This document shows, piece after piece, positions 9,541 through 17,426 of a stretch of 64,000 nucleotides of DNA. The stretch covers positions 1 to 64,000 of the forward strand of contig NZ_QMIK01000008.1 of the NCBI RefSeq assembly GCF_003316845.1, in the 5' to 3' direction. The stretch's first letter is position 1; each line of letters opens with the position of its first letter. The translations under genes and the position numbers were made by a program. The notes beneath the pieces were generated by a model. It did no database searches, was not told the DNA's origin, and saw only the letters and a list, made by a program, of their open reading frames with translations. This DNA comes from Cognataquiflexum aquatile. GTDB lineage: Bacteria; Bacteroidota; Bacteroidia; Cytophagales; Cyclobacteriaceae.

Positions 9541-9808
9541 GATCCCATCGGGATCAAATATTAATAGCCCCGGGTAAGGAACGCAACCCGGGGAAAAAAG
9601 AGAGAAAGCGTCACCGGTTTTTGGTCGAAAGGATGTAAAGTCAACAGAAAGCCTTCCTCCAAAAACAGGGAAGTTCAAGTCAAAAATTTTTGCCATTATT
9701 TCTGATTCCAAACATTCAACCCTTTCAGGGTTGGCGCTTATTTTGGTCATTTCCCATCCCCGGGTTTTACCCGGGGTAATTAAAAATTAGACCCCTTTGG
9801 GGTCTTTT
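9541..9808. repeat. Cluster of palindromes in an intergenic region (candidate REP-like element)
   Basis: The 541-bp gap between the PSD1 gene and the threonine dehydrogenase gene contains at least five inverted repeats: GATCCC/GGGATC (9541-9555), CCCCGGGT/ACCCGGGG with a 10-nt loop (9568-9593), CAACCC/GGGTTG (9717-9733), CCCCGGGT/ACCCGGGG again with a 3-nt loop (9758-9776) and GACCCC/GGGGTC followed by five T (9790-9808). The last could end transcription from the left. The reuse of the same CCCCGGGT stem twice suggests a dispersed palindromic element. An open frame of 99 codons crosses the cluster (9451-9750, minus) but looks like a by-product of it. A degenerate GATATT-rich stretch lies just left at about 9465-9491. 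Confidence 0.65.
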
Positions 9809-9866
9809 TCCATTAAAACAATTTTCGGTGCTTCCTGAAATTCAACTAATTTGAACCTTCGTAAAA

Positions 9867-10814
9867 TCAAAACGAATAAGAAGGAAGATGCTTCAGGATA
9901 TCGGCGGTCATTTTTTCCAGACTGTAGTCATGTTGCCAACCCCAATCTTTTCTTGCGCAACTATCGTCAATACTATCCGGCCAAGAATCTGCTATTTCCT
10001 GTCTGAAATCGGGTTTGTAACTGATGCTGAACTGAGGATAATGAACTTTGATGCTTTCAAAAATTTCTTTTGGAGAAAAACTCATCGCCGAAAGGTTATA
10101 GCTCGACCGGATTTTCACCTGCTCTTTTGGCGCATGCATCAGGTCCAAAGTGGCCTTGATCGCATCGGGCATATACATCATCGGCAGATAAGAATCTTCT
10201 TTGAGAAAAGACACAAAATGCTCCCCTGCAATTGCTTTGTGGTAGATGTCAACCGCATAATCTGTCGTCCCACCGCCGGGAAGTGACTTATAGCCAATAA
10301 GTCCCGGATAGCGCAGGCTTCTTACGTCTACTCCGTATTTCTGAAAGTAATACTCACACCACCTTTCTCCGGCTTGCTTCGAAATGCCATAGACCGTATT
10401 GGGTTCCTTGACACAATATTGCGGTGTGTTGACTTTTGGGGTATTTGGACCAAAAACAGCGATGGAAGATGGCCAATAGATTTTATCCAGTTTTTCTTCT
10501 TTGGCAAGTTCCAATACAAAAAGCAAGCTTTCCATATTGAGATTCCATGCAAAAAGAGGCATCTTCTCGCCTGTGGCGGAAAGCACTGCTGCCAAATGGT
10601 AAATCTGCTTCACATTTTGGTCTTTGACCAAATCTTTCAAAGCCTCTTTGTCCATCACATCCAAGACCGCAGTCCTGCAGTTTTCGAACTTTTCCAAAGC
10701 TTTGGGATTGATGTCTGTGGCGATGACATTGTCTCCACCGTAGATGTTGGCTATGGCCTGCGTCAGTTCCGAACCCAATTGTCCAGCTGCGCCAATGATC
10801 AAAATTCTTTCCAT
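9867..10814 (-). CDS. tdh: SDR-type L-threonine 3-dehydrogenase (NAD-dependent epimerase-like)
   Basis: 315 aa, extended short-chain dehydrogenase fold. N-terminal GAAGQLG nucleotide motif, acidic D34-type residue (ATDIN) for NAD preference, HLAAVLSATGE, and the catalytic YGISK (Tyr-x-x-x-Lys) preceded by WPSSIAVFGPNTP. These fit the epimerase-like threonine dehydrogenases rather than sugar epimerases, and the gene stands divergently beside kbl, the next enzyme of the pathway. It would oxidise L-threonine to 2-amino-3-oxobutyrate in the cytoplasm. A UDP-sugar epimerase-like role is the alternative, but the SSIAVFGP and GLIGY signatures and the kbl neighbour make threonine dehydrogenase the better call. 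Confidence 0.85.
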   Translation of the reverse strand: MERILIIGAAGQLGSELTQAIANIYGGDNVIATDINPKALEKFENCRTAVLDVMDKEALKDLVKDQNVKQIYHLAAVLSATGEKMPLFAWNLNMESLLFVLELAKEEKLDKIYWPSSIAVFGPNTPKVNTPQYCVKEPNTVYGISKQAGERWCEYYFQKYGVDVRSLRYPGLIGYKSLPGGGTTDYAVDIYHKAIAGEHFVSFLKEDSYLPMMYMPDAIKATLDLMHAPKEQVKIRSSYNLSAMSFSPKEIFESIKVHYPQFSISYKPDFRQEIADSWPDSIDDSCARKDWGWQHDYSLEKMTADILKHLPSYSF

Positions 10815-10968
10815 TTTTAAAATATTCCTTATCGGTGCTCCGGAAAAGCCCTTGGGATTTTTAATTATATTTGGGACTTAAAGCGACAAAAATAGTGATT
10901 TCGATGAATGTATTTCACTTTAATTGTACGAGTGTTTTTTTCTTTTAAAACCCCCAATACAAAATATT

Positions 10969-12165
10969 ATGTACGATACTTTGAAACCCAAATTAGAGAA
11001 AGAGTTACAGGAAATCGAAGCGGCAGGCCTGTTCAAAAAAGAACGAATCATTACTTCTCCCCAAGCTGCAGAGATTACCATTGCCGGAGGCAAAAAGGTG
11101 TTGAACTTCTGTGCCAACAATTATTTGGGCCTTTCTTCCCATCCAAAAGTTATCGAAGCAGCTAAAAACGCCATCGATTCCCATGGTTTTGGCATGTCCT
11201 CCGTGAGGTTTATCTGCGGTACACAGGATATCCACAAGGAATTGGAGGCCAAAATCTCCAAGTTTTTGGGTACCGAAGATACAATTTTGTATGCCGCGGC
11301 TTTTGATGCCAATGGGGGAGTTTTCGAACCGCTCTTTGGTGCTGAGGATGCGATCATTTCTGATGCGCTCAACCACGCTTCGATCATCGATGGCGTCAGG
11401 CTTTGCAAAGCGATGCGCTTCCGATACAACCACAACGACATGGAAGACCTCGAAGCCCAACTCAAAGATGCAGATGTCAAAGGTGCCCAAAATAAAGTCA
11501 TCGTCACAGACGGCGTTTTTTCTATGGACGGCACCATCGCCCAATTGGACAAAATCGTCGCCTTGGCAGAGAAATACCATGCCGTGGTCATGTCTGACGA
11601 ATGTCATTCTACGGGTTTTATGGGCAAAACAGGCCGTGGCGTCCATGAATACTGCAATGTGATGGGGAAAATCGACATCATCACCGGGACATTGGGCAAA
11701 GCCCTTGGCGGTGCTTCGGGAGGCTTTACTTCCGGCAGGAAGGAAATCATCGAACTGCTGCGTCAGCGTTCCAGACCTTATCTTTTTTCCAATACCTTGG
11801 CCCCATCCATCACAGGTGCTTCGATTGCGGTTTTTGACCTGTTGTCAGAGACCACCGAACTCAGGGATAAACTCGAAGTGAACACCAAATACTTCAGGGA
11901 AAAGATGACTGCTGCAGGTTTTGATATCAAACCGGGAGAACATGCCATCGTCCCGATCATGCTGTATGATGCGGTGCTGTCCCAAAAAATGGCAGAGAAG
12001 CTTTTGGAGAAAGGAATCTATGTTATCGGGTTTTATTTTCCTGTGGTGCCAAAAGGTCAGGCAAGGATCAGGGTGCAGATTTCTGCCGGACACGAAAGGG
12101 CGCATTTGGACCAAGCCATTGCTGCTTTTATAGAAGTAGGGAAGGAATTGGGTTTGGTGAAGTAA
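10969..12165 (+). CDS. kbl: Glycine C-acetyltransferase (2-amino-3-ketobutyrate CoA ligase)
   Basis: 398 aa from the ATG at 10969, matching the family's length of about 397; an upstream in-frame TTG (10924) would add 15 unconserved residues. An alpha-oxoamine synthase with PLP: N-terminal [37 protein letters not shown] with the cofactor Asp, and the PLP lysine in GTLGKALGG at about residue 245. It cleaves 2-amino-3-oxobutyrate with CoA to glycine and acetyl-CoA. It is transcribed divergently from the threonine dehydrogenase gene with 154 nt between starts, so the two probably share a control region. A strong terminator follows. Confidence 0.95.
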   Translation: MYDTLKPKLEKELQEIEAAGLFKKERIITSPQAAEITIAGGKKVLNFCANNYLGLSSHPKVIEAAKNAIDSHGFGMSSVRFICGTQDIHKELEAKISKFLGTEDTILYAAAFDANGGVFEPLFGAEDAIISDALNHASIIDGVRLCKAMRFRYNHNDMEDLEAQLKDADVKGAQNKVIVTDGVFSMDGTIAQLDKIVALAEKYHAVVMSDECHSTGFMGKTGRGVHEYCNVMGKIDIITGTLGKALGGASGGFTSGRKEIIELLRQRSRPYLFSNTLAPSITGASIAVFDLLSETTELRDKLEVNTKYFREKMTAAGFDIKPGEHAIVPIMLYDAVLSQKMAEKLLEKGIYVIGFYFPVVPKGQARIRVQISAGHERAHLDQAIAAFIEVGKELGLVK

Positions 12166-12191
12166 AAATCCTAGACCTTATTGAACATCAA

Positions 12192-12223
12192 AAATCCCCT
12201 TGGAATCACATCCAAGGGGATTT
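12192..12223. terminator. Hairpin terminator after kbl
   Basis: A perfect 13-bp inverted repeat (AAATCCCCTTGGA / TCCAAGGGGATTT) with a 6-nt loop, 26 nt after the kbl stop. The A- and T-rich ends let it serve both strands; the gene on its right runs leftward toward it and ends at 12252. Confidence 0.85.
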
Positions 12224-12251
12224 AAGTGAAATTGGTTGGGAAGATACATTT

Positions 12252-12761
12252 TCAGGTAATATGGCAATATGGTAAACCACCTATATAATCCAAAACCCCA
12301 CAAATAAATGTTCTACAATTAGTTGGGTATGGAATATAGGTACATCCATTGGCAGGCTGACAATTTGGACTGTCATGGTTGAATGGTTCATAACAAAATT
12401 GAGTTGAACTCAAATCACCTGCAATGTTTTCAAAATTAATATAAGAATAGGTTTCAAAAATTAAATCATCAGGATTAATTTTTAGATATTCCAAAACACG
12501 AAAGCCATTTTTGAAACCTGAAACTTGGTAGTAATATCCTGTTTCACTTGTATTAAATACATCTACCTTTTCCACCTCGGTGAAAATTGCAGAAAATTTA
12601 CAAGCTAAATCCATGTATAAATTTTGGTTTTTAATTGTACCAAAATAACCTTCCAAATTTGTTAGACTTGGATCCATAACCTTTTCCGCTTTTGTAAATT
12701 CAACATTTGTAAAAAGGATTATACAAAAACATAATACAGATAAAAATTGCGTGTTTTTCAT
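12252..12761 (-). CDS. Hypothetical secreted Cys-rich protein
   Basis: 169 aa. An N-terminal signal peptide is clear (FLSVLCFCIILFTNVEF, cut after about residue 25). The last 45 residues hold six Cys in a short space (FCYEPF, NCQPANGC, NCRTFICG, PYCHIT), as in a small disulfide-stabilised exported domain. I do not recognise a family. AT-rich relative to its neighbours and flanked by its own terminator and a divergent gene at 12901, so it is probably a single-gene unit. Confidence 0.6.
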   Translation of the reverse strand: MKNTQFLSVLCFCIILFTNVEFTKAEKVMDPSLTNLEGYFGTIKNQNLYMDLACKFSAIFTEVEKVDVFNTSETGYYYQVSGFKNGFRVLEYLKINPDDLIFETYSYINFENIAGDLSSTQFCYEPFNHDSPNCQPANGCTYIPYPTNCRTFICGVLDYIGGLPYCHIT

Positions 12762-12900
12762 GTTTTTTAAGTTTTAAAGTTAACTCCCAACCAAACTAAA
12801 TGTCTAAAATTTATTTAAGAAAAACAAGGTTGTAGTTTAAATTATTTTGACTATTTTTAAATTTCTGATAATTATTAAACTTTGAAATAATTCTTTCATC

Positions 12901-14361
12901 ATGGTAAGAGGTTTTCCCCTATTGGTTTTGGTGGTATTGTTGCTTTCATGCAATGAAAAAGAAAATGTTCCCACCTTTGCCTTACTTACAGAGAACCCAT
13001 TGGATATCAGCGGAGAGAGTGCCAAGTTGGTAGGGAGATTGATTACGAATGAAAAACTTCAAGTGGATGACCACGGGTTTTGGGTGGATACAAAACAGGA
13101 ATTTTCAGATCCTTCGGTGGTTTCTCTAGGTGTCAGAAATGGTCCCGGTAGGTTTATAGGTGAAATCAGAAGTCTTGCTCCCGGCCGGATATATTATGTA
13201 AAATCTTTTACTCAATCAGGTGGAGATTTCTCCTTCGGCAATGTCATCCAATTGAATTCTTTGAGTCCGGGAATATATTCTTTTTCACCTCAATACGCAT
13301 CTCCAGGGCAAATAATTGAAATATTGGGGTTGAACTTAGGGGCTGATACGAGGGTGTTTTTTGATGATACTGAAGCGGCCATTCAGGAAATTGTTTTGGA
13401 ATCTTTGCTAAGAGTTACCATTCCGCCCATCCAGAATAATCCTTCTCCTTTTATCAAAGTTATCAGCAATGGGGTAGAATTGGTTTTTGATATTCCTTTT
13501 GAATATATGGTTGGGAAATTCCGCCCTATCAATTTTCCAGAAACTTTCAGGCTTAGTAATTCAGTGAGTTTTCAGGCCAATGGAAAAGTTTATGTCGGTT
13601 CAGGACAAAAATCTGAATTCGTTATCAATTCCGACTATTGGGAGTTTGATCCAATTACTGATAATTGGGAAAAGCTAGATTTAGGAATCAAACCCCATCT
13701 TTACGGTTTTGGGGTTAGCGGATATTTTGGAGGAGGTTCGGAGTCCATTCGCAGCAACAATCAATATACCTTTAACAAGGCTTTTTGGTTTTGGGATGGA
13801 AACGGGCTAATTAGAAAAGCAGATTTACCTTTTAAATCTATTAATAGTATAGCCTTTGAAAGCAATGGAAGGATTTATGTTTTGGGTGGGAGTCTCAAGG
13901 AATTTGAAACATCTTTATTTGAATATACTCCTGAAACGGATAGTTGGAAAATTGGAATTGATTTTCCCTTCCCTATTCAGAATAACTTGCCACATTATGT
14001 TTATAAGGATAAGTTCTATTTCATTACCGAACGGAAAGAACTCTATGAATTGGATCCCGAAACAGGAGAAAGAAATATTATCGGGACTTTTCCGGGAGCA
14101 AACATCAATGGATTTGGGACAGCGTCGGTTTCAGGAGACCGTGCAATCATCGGGTTTTATAAGCAGGAGGTTGAAATTTGGGAATTGGATTTGATACAGC
14201 TCAGGTGGAAAAGAAAAATCAATTTCCCCGGGGTATTTCTCGGTAACAACCTCGGGTTTTTTGCCCAAGACGGTTTGTTTTACTTATTAAGATCTACTGA
14301 CCAGCCTTTGGCCATAAATGGCAGCATGGAATTTTGGGAATTTGATCCTGACGGTTTTTAA
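12901..14361 (+). CDS. Lipoprotein with IPT/TIG domain and kelch repeats
   Basis: 486 aa. A lipobox (LLLSC, Cys at residue 17) marks a lipoprotein. Residues about 25-105 form a fibronectin-like region (SAKLVGRL..., FGNV), residues about 115-200 look like an IPT/TIG Ig-like domain (FSPQYASPGQIIEILGLNLG), and from about 215 there are kelch-type beta-propeller repeats (FQANGKVYVGSG, YWEFDPITDNWEKL, FESNGRIYVLGGSL, LFEYTPETDSWKIG). Such proteins are common surface lipoproteins in Bacteroidota, where a binding role is usual but unproven. The next gene, a DUF4249 lipoprotein, starts 10 nt later, so the two form an operon. Confidence 0.8.
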   Translation: MVRGFPLLVLVVLLLSCNEKENVPTFALLTENPLDISGESAKLVGRLITNEKLQVDDHGFWVDTKQEFSDPSVVSLGVRNGPGRFIGEIRSLAPGRIYYVKSFTQSGGDFSFGNVIQLNSLSPGIYSFSPQYASPGQIIEILGLNLGADTRVFFDDTEAAIQEIVLESLLRVTIPPIQNNPSPFIKVISNGVELVFDIPFEYMVGKFRPINFPETFRLSNSVSFQANGKVYVGSGQKSEFVINSDYWEFDPITDNWEKLDLGIKPHLYGFGVSGYFGGGSESIRSNNQYTFNKAFWFWDGNGLIRKADLPFKSINSIAFESNGRIYVLGGSLKEFETSLFEYTPETDSWKIGIDFPFPIQNNLPHYVYKDKFYFITERKELYELDPETGERNIIGTFPGANINGFGTASVSGDRAIIGFYKQEVEIWELDLIQLRWKRKINFPGVFLGNNLGFFAQDGLFYLLRSTDQPLAINGSMEFWEFDPDGF

Positions 14362-14371
14362 TTTTTGAACC

Positions 14372-15415
14372 ATGAGAAACTGGATATACCTATCATTGAT
14401 CCTCCTGACTGCCTGTATCGAGCCTTATGCTGTAGAGGTGCCTGAGGGTGAGAGTATGCTGAGTGTGGAAGGCCACATCACCAATGGTCCCGGGCCACAT
14501 ACCATCAAAATCACCCGGACAGCTACTTACGGAAGTGTTTTTGTGGATTTTATCAGGCCTGTTATTTTGGCCACTGTAGCCGTAAAAGAAACTGAAACAG
14601 GGCTTGTTACCTTTTTGAAAGAAACCAGCCAAGGTATTTATGAAACACCTGACGGCTTCAGGGCAACAACAGGAAATTCTTACTCACTTAGAATAGTTAC
14701 CTCAGAAGGGTCCGAATACATTTCTTTCCCTTCCAAATTGCATCCTGTTCCCATTATTGATTCTCTCAGTTATCGATCAATTATTATTCCTACTGAAAAC
14801 AGGTTACAACCGAGATCAGGTTTGCAATTGGTTGCATTTTTTAATGACCCATCAGATATGCAGAATTATTATTATTGGAGGGTGAAAAATCCCATTTCTT
14901 CTGTTCAAACTTTTCCGGAATATTACCGACCTCCTTTTAGCCTACCCACGGATCCATTTCAACCTAAGCCTTGTTGTAAATTTTGTGATATCGCTGATTC
15001 CAACCTGATCAAGGCGCTTTTTCTGGCAGAGGACAGTAATTTCAACGGATTGAATACCGGACAGATAGCAGGTTTCATTGAGGATAACGGTTTCCGGTTA
15101 TCATACAAATACAGGTTTGATTTTGAGCAGATGGCTATTTCGGAAGATACCTACAGGTTTTTGAGACTGATCAATCAACAAATGACCCTGACAGGAAGTG
15201 TGTTTGACCCTCCTCCGGCGAACATCAGGGGCAATATGGTTTGCCTCACCAATCCTGAAGAGACGGTATTGGGACATTTTTTTGCTGCGGGGGTTTCTGA
15301 AACGAAGATCAATCTCTCCGTAGAAGACTTGGATCTTTTTCAGATCCAAAGACCTTTCAATGATGACTGCAGGGTTTTGACCCAACCGGTGGCACCGAGG
15401 CCTGTGGATCCATAA
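14372..15415 (+). CDS. DUF4249 family lipoprotein
   Basis: 347 aa. Signal peptide with lipobox (LLTAC, Cys at residue 15). The start of the mature protein (ESMLSVEGHITNGPGPHTIKITRT) and the beta-rich body with an FNDPSDMQNYYYWRV segment match DUF4249, a Bacteroidota family of outer-membrane-associated lipoproteins usually encoded beside TonB-dependent receptors. No receptor is present here; the partner is the kelch lipoprotein 10 nt upstream. A Cys pair (KPCCKFCD) near residue 205 is notable and typical of the family. Function unknown. Confidence 0.85.
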   Translation: MRNWIYLSLILLTACIEPYAVEVPEGESMLSVEGHITNGPGPHTIKITRTATYGSVFVDFIRPVILATVAVKETETGLVTFLKETSQGIYETPDGFRATTGNSYSLRIVTSEGSEYISFPSKLHPVPIIDSLSYRSIIIPTENRLQPRSGLQLVAFFNDPSDMQNYYYWRVKNPISSVQTFPEYYRPPFSLPTDPFQPKPCCKFCDIADSNLIKALFLAEDSNFNGLNTGQIAGFIEDNGFRLSYKYRFDFEQMAISEDTYRFLRLINQQMTLTGSVFDPPPANIRGNMVCLTNPEETVLGHFFAAGVSETKINLSVEDLDLFQIQRPFNDDCRVLTQPVAPRPVDP

Positions 15416-15497
15416 TGGATCACTAATTTCCTTCGGAAAAAAATTCCCATTAGGGTTGATTGCGGTTTTCAATCAAACGTATTAAATACAAAAGCTA

Positions 15498-15704
15498 TCA
15501 CAAGTTATTTTTCTTACGTAATTCTTTTGCTGAGTAATTAAATTCAAGTGGCTCCTGGAGAATAGAAAGGCTCAAATTTTTTAGCTTTTGGCTTGAAATG
15601 TAACCTTTTAAAACCATTTTCAAAGCTTCTGTAATGGTCTCTGCTTTGGTATATTCCAAAGCTTCTTTGATCAATTCGTTAGGTAAGATTACAGTAACTT
15701 TCAT
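15498..15704 (-). CDS. Orphan VapB-like (DUF2191) antitoxin
   Basis: 68 aa from the ATG at 15704; an upstream in-frame start would add 15 hydrophobic residues that do not fit the family. The N-terminus MKVTVILPNELIKEAL followed by TKAETITEALKMVLKGYI is the ribbon-helix-helix-like pattern of VapB/DUF2191 antitoxins, and the tail is charged and likely flexible. In a normal pair a PIN toxin gene would follow directly on the minus strand, but 15416-15497 has no room for one. It therefore looks solitary: a leftover of a lost module or an antitoxin acting in trans. The minus-strand frame is intact. Confidence 0.65.
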   Translation of the reverse strand: MKVTVILPNELIKEALEYTKAETITEALKMVLKGYISSQKLKNLSLSILQEPLEFNYSAKELRKKNNL

Positions 15705-15826
15705 TTTAAAATAATTTTTGAATAAAAATACAATATGCCATCTTATCAAAAAATTGTAGTTCTATTTATTTCTATTTTCTTTTAAGTATCTGTTGCTCAT
15801 TTGGTTTGAACTTCAAATTCAGCGGC

Positions 15827-15873
15827 TCCGCCACGGCGGACAGGCATGGACTGTTGACTATGGACTATGGACT
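15827..15873. repeat. Palindrome TCCGCC-AC-GGCGGA followed by ATGGACT heptamers
   Basis: A short palindrome (15827-15840) is followed at 15846-15873 by four tandem 7-mers of the form ATGGACT (one unit reads GTTGACT). The array abuts the 3' end of the amidohydrolase gene, whose stop codon lies in the following T-run. Similar ATGGACT-type heptamers recur at 17358-17385 and 26983-27018. Confidence 0.75.
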
Positions 15874-15879
15874 TTTTTT

Positions 15880-17253
15880 TCACTTCCTCAAATTCTTTGT
15901 CTCTATCCTATTCAATTCCTGTTGGAGGACATTTTTTGGAATCCACTCGCCACGGACCATGACACCTTGGACGTTTTTGAGGTTGGACAGATTTTCCAAT
16001 GGATTTCCTTCTACCAATACAAAATCCGCTGAGGCACCGGTTGCAATCACGCCAAATTGCCCCTCCCTTTCAAAATACTTTGCCACGTTAACAGATCCGG
16101 TTTTTAGGATTTCATAAGGATTCATCCCGGCATCCTGCATGGAAGAGATTTCATTGTGGATAGAAAATCCGGGAACGTTAAATACCTGTGGAGAATCTGA
16201 AGCCATGACCATCGGCACGCCGCCACGGTGCAGGGCCATCAGCATCGTCTTTCTGAATTCAAGATAGGGTTTGACATTTTCTTCCTTGAGCATCCCTTGG
16301 TTTTCGAGGAGTTTCTTTTGGTTGACCCACTGCTGTACCTGCAGGCCGGGCATGTATTTCATGTCTGATTCCAGGCGAAACTCATCAGCCGGAATGTATC
16401 CAAAGAAGCGCTCAAACAAAGTCAGCGTGGGTGCGATCCAAGCTTTTTTCTCCACAGATAACTTTACAAGATCAGGAATTTTTGACATGTCCGCATATTT
16501 CACGGCGAGCATGCTGAAGGATCCGGCTACTTGTGGATCAAGTTTGGACTTGTCAGCGACCAAAGCCTCGATATAGCCATCCATGTGTTCTACAGAACGA
16601 TAACCATTGTTCAGGGAGTTGACCAAGCCGACGTCCAGGGAAATGTGTCCGCCAAATTTGATATCCACTTCCTTGGCGGTATTGGCAATGGCGAGGAACT
16701 TGGGCATATCCAATCCAGGGTGTAATTTGAGGTGGTCAAAACCTGCCGCTTTTTGGTCACGGACCATTTTGGCACCGCTTTCAGGGTCTGCGACAGAATT
16801 GCCGTTGAGCGATTGTCCTGCTGCAAAAATCCTCGGTCCGGTAATTTCACCGGAAGCTATTTTCTTTTTGAGTTCAAGGTGGGAATCATGGCCGATCATC
16901 CCGCGGACATTGAGGATTCCATTTGCTAAGTACAGCCACATGACGTCCTGCATATATGAAAAATCGCCATTTTCGGTTACAGGGATATGAGAATGCATTT
17001 CTGCCAAACCCGGAAAAGCATAAGCACCTTTGCCGTCGATCTTTTCCATTTTCTCAAACTTGCTCAAGTCCTTTTTGGGAAATATACCGACGATCTTATC
17101 ACCCTTGATATGGATAAATTGGTCTTTGAGAACCTTGTCATTTCGCATGCTGATGACATGGACATTGGTGACTATAAATTCCTGTGCTTTTGACTGGAGG
17201 AATACCAATAAGGTCAAACAAAGGGTCAGGAAATATTTAAGGATGTTTTTCAT
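15880..17253 (-). CDS. Exported amidohydrolase family protein
   Basis: 457 aa. Signal peptide (FLTLCLTLLVFLQSKAQ). The mature part starts with the short beta-sandwich (FIVTNVHVISM...) of metal-dependent amidohydrolases and has the first-strand metal ligands EMHSH near residue 88. Further expected ligands are visible: a Lys in DHLKLHP, His in GGHISL and SVEHMDG, and an Asp in MASDSPQ. The order fits imidazolonepropionase/prolidase-like amidohydrolases (subtype I), with hydrolysis of an amide or lactam bond in the periplasm. No transporter or operon partner helps name a substrate. Transcribed alone, with its 3' end next to heptamer repeats. Confidence 0.85.
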   Translation of the reverse strand: MKNILKYFLTLCLTLLVFLQSKAQEFIVTNVHVISMRNDKVLKDQFIHIKGDKIVGIFPKKDLSKFEKMEKIDGKGAYAFPGLAEMHSHIPVTENGDFSYMQDVMWLYLANGILNVRGMIGHDSHLELKKKIASGEITGPRIFAAGQSLNGNSVADPESGAKMVRDQKAAGFDHLKLHPGLDMPKFLAIANTAKEVDIKFGGHISLDVGLVNSLNNGYRSVEHMDGYIEALVADKSKLDPQVAGSFSMLAVKYADMSKIPDLVKLSVEKKAWIAPTLTLFERFFGYIPADEFRLESDMKYMPGLQVQQWVNQKKLLENQGMLKEENVKPYLEFRKTMLMALHRGGVPMVMASDSPQVFNVPGFSIHNEISSMQDAGMNPYEILKTGSVNVAKYFEREGQFGVIATGASADFVLVEGNPLENLSNLKNVQGVMVRGEWIPKNVLQQELNRIETKNLRK

Positions 17254-17357
17254 GGTTTTATGAGAAAAAGATATTGGTGGATATTAAGATACTTTTTGAT
17301 ATTAACTCCTGCTTTCACCATTTTGAGGAATCGGTTACATGTTTTAGGTTCATTGCC

Positions 17358-17385
17358 ATTGACTATCGACTATGGTCTATGGTCT
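17358..17385. repeat. Heptamer array (ATGGTCT type) followed by a TTAACCC-type array
   Basis: Four tandem 7-mers related to ATGGACT (units ATTGACT, ATCGACT and two ATGGTCT). Immediately to the right, about 17388-17420, another 7-nt-periodic stretch of ATTAACC/CCCTTAA character runs to the 3' end of the gntK-gnd gene. To the left, about 17270-17304, is a GATATT-rich degenerate repeat sharing ACTTTTTGATATT with 9465-9491. The 173-bp gap between the two genes is therefore almost entirely repeat. Confidence 0.65.
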
Positions 17386-17426
17386 GATCCATTAACCAAA
17401 TAACCCATTAACCCTTAACCATATCC

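Noticed and set aside
9451-9750. 99-codon minus-strand frame over the palindrome cluster
   Set aside because: It has no domain, and its codons are explained by the palindromes it spans; reported as a repeat instead.
10866-10873. TATATTTG upstream of kbl as a promoter
   Set aside because: Matches the -7 consensus, but no TTG lies at 19-21 nt upstream, so support is too weak.
11005-11646. 213-codon minus-strand frame inside kbl
   Set aside because: Antisense shadow of a well-supported pyridoxal-phosphate enzyme gene.
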